This document shows positions 34,317 to 41,252 of a stretch of DNA of 55,814 nt, piece after piece. The stretch spans positions 1 to 55,814 of the forward strand of contig JABABU010000023.1 of the NCBI GenBank assembly GCA_014238065.1, in the 5' to 3' direction. Origin of the DNA: Actinomycetota bacterium. Its GTDB lineage: Bacteria > Actinomycetota > Acidimicrobiia > Acidimicrobiales > Poriferisodalaceae. Position numbers and translations under genes: made by a program. Below the pieces are notes generated by a model. It saw only the letters and a list, made by a program, of their open reading frames with translations. It was not told the DNA's origin and made no database searches. Positions within the stretch are counted from its first letter, which is position 1; each line of letters starts with the position of its first letter.

Positions 34317-35555
34317 TCAGTTGGTTGCCAGTTGCACCAGGGTACGCAGAAGGACGTTCGCCCCGGCTCTCAGGTCGGCGAGGTCGGTCCTCTCTTCGGG
34401 ATTGTGACTGATGCCGTCGATCGACGGGACGAACACCATTCCCGTCGGTGCGACCCTCGCCATCATCTGCGCGTCGTGACCAGCACCCGATGGCATGCGC
34501 ACGACCGAATGACCAAGAGCCCTAGCGTTCGCCTCAACCAGTCCAACAACCGTCTGATCGAACACCACCGGCTCGAATCGGGCAAGCGTCCTTGTCGTGA
34601 CGTCGACGCCCTCCGAACTAGCCAACTTTTCGAGAAATCGGGCCAACCTGGCCTCGGCCTCCTGTAGGAGCTCATCGTCAGTGTTACGCAGATCAACGGT
34701 GATGGTTGCATTGGCTGCAATCACATTCACGAGATTCGGGTGAAGCGTCATCGCCCCACATGTGGCCACTTGATCGCCACTCATCTCATCAGCCAGGCCA
34801 CGTATGAAGGTCGACACAGCAGCTGCGGCATAGCCCGCGTCATGGCGCAGGCGCATCGGGGTCGTGCCGGCATGGTTCGATTGGCCGACGATCTCGATTT
34901 CGGTCCACGAGATGCCCTGGACCGATTCGACCGCGCCGATCGTGACACCGCCCTCCTCGAGTACAGGGCCCTGCTCGATGTGCAGTTCGACGAAGGCATG
35001 AGGCGACAACCCGGGAATCGGTGACGAACCGAGATAACCGATGGAGTCAAGCTCATCGCGCACCTTGGTGCCGTCGATTCCGACCGTGTCGAGCGCCTCT
35101 TCGAGCGGCATACCACCCACATAGACGAGGCTCCCCATCATGTCAGGGGGAAATCGCGCGCCCTCCTCGTTGGAGAAGAACCCGACCGCCATCGGGCGAT
35201 CGGTCGTGATGTCGGCATCCATGAGTGTCTCGATCACCTCGAGGCCGGCGAGGACGCCGAGACAGCCGTCGAAACGGCCGCCGGTCCTCACCGTGTCGAT
35301 ATGACTTCCCGTCATCACAGGGGGCCCTTCGGTGCGGCCCTGCCGGGTGGCGATGACATTGCCGATACCGTCGATCGTGATCTCGAGCCCCAGGTCGCGC
35401 ATCCACGTCACGACGAGATCGCGGCCAGCACCGTCGAGTTCGGTGAAGGCGAGACGGCTCGATCCGCCTGGTTCAAGTGGTCCGATCTCGGCGAGGGCGT
35501 CGAGGCGGGCAGCGAGCCGTTCCACGTCGACGAACAACTGCTCAGCGCCAGTCAC
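34317..35555 (-). CDS. M20-family N-carbamoyl-L-amino-acid hydrolase/amidase
   Basis: 412-residue dinuclear metallohydrolase of the HyuC/AllC/ureidopropionase group. The metal ligands are His85 (GSHIDTV), Asp96 (GGRFDG), Glu130/131 (NEEGARF), a His in HIEQGPVLE and a C-terminal His in SHNPEE. The dimerisation domain between about 210 and 325 has GQSNHAGTTPMRLR. Members hydrolyse N-carbamoyl-L-amino acids, beta-ureidopropionate or allantoate; the exact substrate is open. It overlaps the creatininase gene by four bases (ATGA). Confidence 0.9.
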   Translation of the reverse strand: MTGAEQLFVDVERLAARLDALAEIGPLEPGGSSRLAFTELDGAGRDLVVTWMRDLGLEITIDGIGNVIATRQGRTEGPPVMTGSHIDTVRTGGRFDGCLGVLAGLEVIETLMDADITTDRPMAVGFFSNEEGARFPPDMMGSLVYVGGMPLEEALDTVGIDGTKVRDELDSIGYLGSSPIPGLSPHAFVELHIEQGPVLEEGGVTIGAVESVQGISWTEIEIVGQSNHAGTTPMRLRHDAGYAAAAVSTFIRGLADEMSGDQVATCGAMTLHPNLVNVIAANATITVDLRNTDDELLQEAEARLARFLEKLASSEGVDVTTRTLARFEPVVFDQTVVGLVEANARALGHSVVRMPSGAGHDAQMMARVAPTGMVFVPSIDGISHNPEERTDLADLRAGANVLLRTLVQLATN

Positions 35556-36334
35556 GCGCCACCCTCCATCGGGTACTCGAACGCAGCCACCTCCCTGAGC
35601 GAGGCTCCGAGGTTCGCAACCGCAGCCGCGAACTGCCGTGCGCCGCGTTCGGCTGTGGCACCGGTCGGGTCACCGATGTGCCCATCGGGCCCGAAGTCGT
35701 TCGAGAGCCAGCCGAAGGGAACGGACCCACCGAACTTCACCTTCTCGTTGTCGACCAGTGCTGCCGGCACGTTCCTGACAGCGGCTTGCATGTCGACCAA
35801 CTCTGGCCGCAGATGCAGCATCATCGATGTTTCGCCGAGGCCGCCGTGGATACCCATGCCGTGCTCCTCCTCGGTGGATGGACCGCCCTGATCCGGTGGC
35901 ACAGACGGGTGCATCAGAAATGTCATCAGCCCGTGATGGAGTCGAACCTCGCGCAGCGCAACACTCAACAGACTGCTGTTACCGCCATGACCGTTGATGA
36001 ACACGATCTTCCTCGCAGGAAGCGGCGCAACAGACCGGGCCAAGTCGTCGATCATGGCGAGCAACGTCGTCGGGTTCATCCAGATCGACCCTGGAGACCA
36101 TGCGTGCTCGTTCGACTTCGTGTACGCGAACGGTTCGAGCATGAAGAGGTCGAGTTCCTCACCGAACTCGGTGATCACGGCTCTGCTGATGGCGTCGGCG
36201 ACCACGAGGTCGGTGTTGAACGGCAGGTGCGGGCCGTGTTGCTCGACAGCACCGAACGGTTGGATCAGGATCGATCTCTCGCTGACGACTTCATCAACCT
36301 GGGGTGCTCGAAGCTCGGCAAACCGACGTGTCAT
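35552..36334 (-). CDS. Creatininase-family amidohydrolase
   Basis: 260 residues from ATG 36334. The metal-binding motif is FGAVEQHGPHLPFNTD with Glu31, His33, His36 and Asp42, and NGHGGN and HGGLGETSMML follow in the right order. Creatininase opens the cyclic amide of creatinine; relatives act on other cyclic amides (formamide and mycofactocin precursors among them). In this run a ring-opening step on a hydantoin- or imidazolone-type compound is likely. It is translationally coupled to the M20 gene and nine bases after the phosphoribosyltransferase stop. Confidence 0.9.
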   Translation of the reverse strand: MTRRFAELRAPQVDEVVSERSILIQPFGAVEQHGPHLPFNTDLVVADAISRAVITEFGEELDLFMLEPFAYTKSNEHAWSPGSIWMNPTTLLAMIDDLARSVAPLPARKIVFINGHGGNSSLLSVALREVRLHHGLMTFLMHPSVPPDQGGPSTEEEHGMGIHGGLGETSMMLHLRPELVDMQAAVRNVPAALVDNEKVKFGGSVPFGWLSNDFGPDGHIGDPTGATAERGARQFAAAVANLGASLREVAAFEYPMEGGA

Positions 36335-36342
36335 CTGTGACC

Positions 36343-36849
36343 TCACGCGTCCTTTACGTCGAATCCTTCTGCGCCAGGCACGAGGCCCTGATCGGACCAT
36401 GGGAAGTTAATCCACTGGTCCGTGCGCTTCCACACATACTCGCACTTCACGAGCGAATGGCTCTTCTCGTAGATGACCGCCGACCTCACCTCACCGACGC
36501 GTTCGAGGCAATGGTTACGAACCACCTCGAGTGTCGCTCCGGTGTCGGCCACATCGTCGGCGATCAAGACCTTGGCTTCACTCATGTCAACGAAGTCGAC
36601 ATAGGGCGGCAACATCACCGGCACATCGAGTCGCTGGTCGACGCCGGTGTAGTACTCGACGTTCATGACGTAGATGTTCTTGACGCCCATCGCGTAGCCA
36701 AGGGATGCAGCGGCGAAGAGTCCACCTCGAGCGATGGCAAGGATCAGCTCCGGTTGAAAACCGTCGTCCACAACAATCTGCGCGAGTTCCCTCACTGCTG
36801 TGCCGTAGGTCGGCCAGTCGAGAATCTCGCGTTCACTCACATCCGACAC
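36343..36849 (-). CDS. Purine phosphoribosyltransferase-type enzyme
   Basis: 168-residue type I phosphoribosyltransferase. The PRPP loop is VLIADDVADTGATLE (94-108), with the two acidic residues followed by DTGAT, and an upstream LILAIARGGLFAAASL segment binds the diphosphate. Its size fits the guanine/xanthine/hypoxanthine salvage enzymes, which join a free purine base to PRPP. It sits beside 8-oxoguanine deaminase and the other purine-like hydrolases. The base specificity cannot be read from the sequence. Confidence 0.85.
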   Translation of the reverse strand: MSDVSEREILDWPTYGTAVRELAQIVVDDGFQPELILAIARGGLFAAASLGYAMGVKNIYVMNVEYYTGVDQRLDVPVMLPPYVDFVDMSEAKVLIADDVADTGATLEVVRNHCLERVGEVRSAVIYEKSHSLVKCEYVWKRTDQWINFPWSDQGLVPGAEGFDVKDA

Positions 36850-36933
36850 TGGTATTCGTTCCTCTCGCCCTTGAGTCTGGACGTTGAACTTAGAGCATCG
36901 CAGCGACCACGATGGCCACGGTGCGAGGGGGCG

Positions 36934-38310
36934 TCAAGCCTGCATCCTGGTGGCGACTTCACGGTGGGTGGCAAGTCGTTGCTCTGTCGCGCCCGAGACG
37001 AGCGAACCATCGGCCACCAGGATCTTGCCGGCCACGATCGTGGTATCGGCCCCGATCGGTCCGCACCGCATCCAGGCCTCGACCGGGTCGAGAAGCGCCC
37101 CAGCGAACTTGAATCCCTCGAGACGCCACATCGCGACATCACCGACAGCTCCGACCGACAACTCACCCAACTCTCCGGACCGACCGAGGCACGCCGCGCC
37201 ACCGCGGGTGGCCAACTCGAGGCTGACGCGAGCACTCTGAAGCGACCTCGTTCCGTCAAGGAAGCCTTTCAAACGACCAGACAGCATGGCGTTTCGGGCC
37301 TCGGTCCACATCGAAGCCGAGTCGGCCGATGCCGATCCGTCACACCCGAGGCCGACAGGAACGCCCGCCTCGCGGAGCTGGCGAACTGGGGCGACGCCCG
37401 TGCCGAGAATCATGTTCGAGCTCGGGCAATGAGCGACCCCGGTCCCCCATCGACCCAGCCTCTTCACCTCTTCGGGGTTCGGCTGAACACAGTGCGCGAT
37501 CCACGATCGGTCGCTGCCCCACCCGCAATGTTCGAAATGGTCGATGGGTCGACGGCCGAATTTCGCCATGCAGAAGTCGTTCTCGTCGACATCCTCCGCG
37601 AGGTGGGTGTGCAAACGCACGTCGAGCTTGTCCGCCAGCTCAGCGGTGCGTGTCAACAACTCTGGCGTCACGGAGAACGGCGAACATGGGGCGAGAGCGA
37701 TTCGCACCATGGCCCCGTGCGAGCGATCGTGATGCGACGCCACAGCAGCCTCTGACTCGGCCAGGATCGTGTCGTCGTCCTGCACCACATCATCGGGAGG
37801 GAGACCGCCATCCTTCTCCGACAGACTCATCGAACCGCGTGTGGGATGAAATCGCATCCCGAGTTCCTGAGCCGCACTGATCTCCGCGCTCAACAAATCG
37901 CCGGCACCGGCGGGGTGCACGTAGAGGTGATCGGACGATGTCGTGCAACCTGATTCGGCGAGCTCGGCCAGACCGATCCACGCCGAGATGTAGGCCGCTT
38001 CCTCATCGAGCCGCGCCCATTTGGGGTAGAGCGTCGTCAGCCAGTGAAACAGGTTGCCGTCGAGTGCCGGCGTGTAGGCCCGCGTCAGGTTCTGGTAGAT
38101 GTGATGGTGCGTATTGATGAGTCCTGGCGTCACGAGGCAGCCAGAGGCATCGATCGACACCGTCGCCTCCGGCTCAGAACCGCTGGCGCCGACGCCGTCG
38201 ATCAGCCCATCGGTGATCGCGACCCACCCGCCGGGGATCTCGGCGCGACGGTCGTCGACCGTTGCGACGAGCATCGCATCACGTATGAGCAGGTCGGCCG
38301 GTGACGACAT
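36934..38310 (-). CDS. 8-oxoguanine deaminase-like amidohydrolase
   Basis: 458 residues from ATG 38310; a Met nine residues earlier is less likely. It is a cytosolic metal amidohydrolase of the TRZ/ATZ group. The residues shared with characterised 8-oxoguanine deaminases are GLINTHHHIYQNLTRAY (metal His pair), CTTSSDHLYVHPAG, MRFHPTRGSMS and GLPPDDVVQDD, then a LHTHLAED metal His and CDGSASADS with the metal Asp. The reaction gives urate and ammonia from 8-oxoguanine. A hydroxyatrazine-type role is the alternative. Confidence 0.88.
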   Translation of the reverse strand: MSSPADLLIRDAMLVATVDDRRAEIPGGWVAITDGLIDGVGASGSEPEATVSIDASGCLVTPGLINTHHHIYQNLTRAYTPALDGNLFHWLTTLYPKWARLDEEAAYISAWIGLAELAESGCTTSSDHLYVHPAGAGDLLSAEISAAQELGMRFHPTRGSMSLSEKDGGLPPDDVVQDDDTILAESEAAVASHHDRSHGAMVRIALAPCSPFSVTPELLTRTAELADKLDVRLHTHLAEDVDENDFCMAKFGRRPIDHFEHCGWGSDRSWIAHCVQPNPEEVKRLGRWGTGVAHCPSSNMILGTGVAPVRQLREAGVPVGLGCDGSASADSASMWTEARNAMLSGRLKGFLDGTRSLQSARVSLELATRGGAACLGRSGELGELSVGAVGDVAMWRLEGFKFAGALLDPVEAWMRCGPIGADTTIVAGKILVADGSLVSGATEQRLATHREVATRMQA

Positions 38311-38413
38311 CGCGAAGACGGTACCGCCCAATTTCACTACCGGTCACAGGTACCGATCAATCTCGTTGTGGCTAGTTGAGGGTCCACCTGCGATCCGCAG
38401 TTACCGTAGGTCA

Positions 38414-38929
38414 ATGAGTATCTGCGTCGGGTGCGGCATCTGCTGCGATGGAACCATGTATCCGAACGTGACGCTGACTCCTGACGATCCTCAATCGGGT
38501 CTCTTGCAGGTCGGCGCCGCCATCACCAGCTCCGAGATCGGGTTGAGGCTCACTCAGCCTTGCGGTGCACTCCACGACCGACGCTGTGCGGTGTATGACG
38601 AACGTCCCAGCCTCTGTCGCAGCTATCGCTGCGACCTGCTGAAGGCCACCGAAGCCGGCAAAGTGTCAACCGGCGAAGCCAAACGGACGATCGCGGTAGC
38701 GATCAGACTCCGGGACGAGATCCGTCACCTCCTTCAGCAGGACACTGAGACAACGGATGAACGCTCCCTCGAGTCGCTGAGAGAGCGCCTACGCGAGGGT
38801 TTCGAGAGCGCGAACGACCAGGCCGCCTTCCAACGGCAGCACGCTGAGTTGTTCGCTCGACTCGCTGACATCCAGCATCATCTGCACTCGCACTTCGAGA
38901 AGACAGCACCCTCACCGGCATCGCCGTGA
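38414..38929 (+). CDS. YkgJ-type cysteine-cluster protein
   Basis: 171 residues. The N-terminal CVGCGICCDG (Cys 4, 7, 10, 11) and CGALHDRRCAVYDERPSLCR with a final RC pair form a CxxCxxCC ... C ... C ... C pattern typical of YkgJ/Fe-S or zinc cluster proteins. The C-terminal 80 residues are charged helices, possibly coiled coil. It is divergent from the 8-oxoguanine deaminase (104-base gap) and convergent with the LLM gene; the 220 bases after it hold no gene I can support. Function is unknown. Confidence 0.75.
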   Translation: MSICVGCGICCDGTMYPNVTLTPDDPQSGLLQVGAAITSSEIGLRLTQPCGALHDRRCAVYDERPSLCRSYRCDLLKATEAGKVSTGEAKRTIAVAIRLRDEIRHLLQQDTETTDERSLESLRERLREGFESANDQAAFQRQHAELFARLADIQHHLHSHFEKTAPSPASP

Positions 38930-39149
38930 CTGTCAGCCAGTCCCTGCGAAAGGTTGTTTCCGCGGGGAACCCATCGAAACTTCCCGGCACTGCTCGGTGA
39001 CCTTGCGGGTCCCCGAAGATGGCCGCTACCCCATTTCTTCAGACGAGCGACAGACACCACTCGTCATCAACGAGACCAACTTCGAGTCGGTATCAGGGAC
39101 CACAAGTCACTCCTTGCGACCCACCGACCTCGCTGCAAGGGCTGACGAT

Positions 39150-40175
39150 CTAGATCGACCAATCGGCAAACGCATCGATCATGACGCGAGGGTCGGGGCC
39201 GAGCGGATAAAGGATCGGCTGCGTGCAGCCGTCTGCGATGTAGCCAGCGACCTTCTCCCGGCATTCTGCGGCGGTGCCAGCGGCACAGATCATCTGCACG
39301 ATGTCGTCAGGGACGAACTTCGAAGCTGCGACGACCTGATCGTGGGTCGCAGGCCAGGTCAACACGGATCCGACGTCATCGAGCACTTTCTGCGGTACCC
39401 CAGAGGCCTTCATGATGTGAGGTTGCTGACCGAGGTACTGGGTCACCAGCATGCGGGCACCGTCGAGTGCAGCCTGGCGATCTTGGGGCGAGTCGCTGTC
39501 GGCGACGGAGGCAACGATGAGCTGTGGACGGGCGATGTCATCGACCGTTCGTCCTGACTTGGCTGCTCCGACGGCGAGCTGCTCCATCGCGCGTCGGTTG
39601 TAGTCGGGCGAAACGAGGTAGTTCAACACGACGCCGTCGCCGATCTCACCAGTGAGTTCCATCATCCTGGGCCCTGTCGCCCCGATGTAGATCGGCACGT
39701 CCTTGGGTCGGCGTTCTTGGTGGACGTAGTCCAGCTCGACACCGTCGAGCTGGACGAACTCGCCAGCGTAGGACACCGTCTCGTCGTTCAGCAGCGCACG
39801 AATACTCTCGACCATCTCGCGCATCTGCTTCAGCGGCCTGACTCTGCTGATCCCGACCTTCGATGCGAGCGGGTCCCACCATGCCCCGATGCCGAGAACC
39901 ACTCGTCCGGGAGCTAGATCGTCGAGGGTGGAGAATGTCGAAGCGAGGAGTGCCGCGTTGCGCGTCCAGCTAGCGACAACGCCCGATCCGATCTTGATCG
40001 TGTCGGTGACTGCGGCGAACGCCGCCATCGGGACAACCGCTTCTCTCACCAGGCGCGACTCGGCTTGATACACCGCGTCGAAACCCTTGGCCTCCGCGTA
40101 CTGCACGTATCCCATCGCGTCGCGGATTGGGTGAGCGTCCTGCAGGTACATCGCGACGGACTGTGTTGACCCCAT
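39150..40175 (-). CDS. LLM-class F420-dependent oxidoreductase
   Basis: 341-residue luciferase-like TIM barrel. It shows [20 protein letters not shown] (about 26-45), [19 protein letters not shown] and [18 protein letters not shown], then [20 protein letters not shown] (written [13 protein letters not shown] here). The fold matches methylenetetrahydromethanopterin-reductase relatives, which use F420. It is the last gene of the run that starts with the hydantoinase, six bases after the SsnA-like stop, so it should act on an intermediate of that pathway. The substrate is unknown. Confidence 0.87.
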   Translation of the reverse strand: MGSTQSVAMYLQDAHPIRDAMGYVQYAEAKGFDAVYQAESRLVREAVVPMAAFAAVTDTIKIGSGVVASWTRNAALLASTFSTLDDLAPGRVVLGIGAWWDPLASKVGISRVRPLKQMREMVESIRALLNDETVSYAGEFVQLDGVELDYVHQERRPKDVPIYIGATGPRMMELTGEIGDGVVLNYLVSPDYNRRAMEQLAVGAAKSGRTVDDIARPQLIVASVADSDSPQDRQAALDGARMLVTQYLGQQPHIMKASGVPQKVLDDVGSVLTWPATHDQVVAASKFVPDDIVQMICAAGTAAECREKVAGYIADGCTQPILYPLGPDPRVMIDAFADWSI

Positions 40176-40181
40176 CTTCGT

Positions 40182-41252
40182 TCAGCTCCCGAGTTCTTCG
40201 ATAGATCTGTGGAGACGGGTCGCCGCCTCCGCTGCCTTGGCACGTACCTCGTCGGCATCGACCTTGGTCGCAACGCCATCACTGAGGACTTGTTCGCCGT
40301 CAACGGTGATGTTCAGCGGCCGCACTCCCGTCGAGAACGCCAGGTGCCATGGCTCCATCGTGTCGTAGCTCCACTCGATTGTGTCGGATGTCGCTTCCGG
40401 GAAAAGACCTCGACCTGCTTCGAGCCAACCCCAGGCGCTGTCCGGAGTCGCCTCGACATCGGCCTCACGGTGGCGGAAGTAGGCGAACTGGAACTCGGCA
40501 AGCATGTTGGCACCGATGCCGTCGCTGCCGAGCACCGTTCGGTTTTGGCGTGCTGTTGGATTCGCATAACCGACACCGTTGTTCATGTTCGAGCGCGGGT
40601 TGTGAGCGATGGTTCCAGGAAGATCTCGATCCAGGTGAACGGCATGAACGATGAGCCAGTCATCGGTGGCGAGTGATTCCAGCCGTTGTCCAGCGGCGAC
40701 ATCGTCGACGCCTTCCGCAACGTGAATGTGCACTCCGCTCCCCAGGTCGGCGGCGAGTCCGGCAGCTGCTTCGAGAGTTTCGTCGGTACAGGTGAAGGCA
40801 GCATGGACCCCGACCCGGCCTCGACCGCCGCTGCGAATGAACCGCTCGTTTTCCGCGAGGCCCCGCAGCGCAGCTTCGTGGCCGTGGCGGTCGGTGACCC
40901 CGTACGCACAGTCGACTCGCACACCCACCTCGCGGCAAGCTTGTGCGATCACGTCGAGGCTGCCTTCGATAGCGTTTGGCGACTCGTGATGGTCGATGAT
41001 CGCCGTCGTGCCCGCCTCCAGTGCCTCGAGCGCACCGAGCTTCGCCGACCAGTAGATGGTGTCGAGGTCGAGCGCAACATCGAGTCGCCACCAGACGAGG
41101 TCGAGAATGTCCCGGAAGTTCTGTGGGGAGCGAGGTGGCGCCGGCATGCCCCTGGCCAAGGCCGAGTAGAGGTGGTGGTGAGCGCAGACAAGGCCGGGAG
41201 TGGTTGCGGTCAAGGCCGATTCAGCCCGTGACCTTGACGGGCTGGTGCACAT
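40182..41252 (-). CDS. ssnA: SsnA-like aminohydrolase, N-terminally short
   Basis: Metal-dependent amidohydrolase closely related to E. coli SsnA. The shared blocks are PGLVCAHHHLYSALARGM, LWWRLDVALD (read VWWRLDVALD), AIIDHHESPNAIEGSLDVI, VHIHVAEGVDDV, HNPRSNMNNGVGY and LGSDGIGANMLAEFQFAYFR. SsnA belongs to a hydrolase step in purine breakdown. E. coli SsnA has 442 residues and about 60 before PG-HNH; here only about 20 precede it, so the N-terminal beta sandwich is missing. The ATG at 41252 overlaps the xanthine dehydrogenase end by 32 bases; a TTG at 41213 is the alternative. Metal ligands are intact, so activity is possible. Confidence 0.85.
   Translation of the reverse strand: MCTSPSRSRAESALTATTPGLVCAHHHLYSALARGMPAPPRSPQNFRDILDLVWWRLDVALDLDTIYWSAKLGALEALEAGTTAIIDHHESPNAIEGSLDVIAQACREVGVRVDCAYGVTDRHGHEAALRGLAENERFIRSGGRGRVGVHAAFTCTDETLEAAAGLAADLGSGVHIHVAEGVDDVAAGQRLESLATDDWLIVHAVHLDRDLPGTIAHNPRSNMNNGVGYANPTARQNRTVLGSDGIGANMLAEFQFAYFRHREADVEATPDSAWGWLEAGRGLFPEATSDTIEWSYDTMEPWHLAFSTGVRPLNITVDGEQVLSDGVATKVDADEVRAKAAEAATRLHRSIEELGS

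Noticed and set aside
36304..37755. Long forward open frame antisense to the phosphoribosyltransferase and deaminase genes
   Set aside because: The reverse-strand genes have complete family motifs. The forward frame has no recognisable domain and is a by-product of high GC content.
38997..39149. Short forward frame after the YkgJ-type gene, possible gene fragment
   Set aside because: It has no start signal and no family character, and it runs on antisense into the LLM gene.
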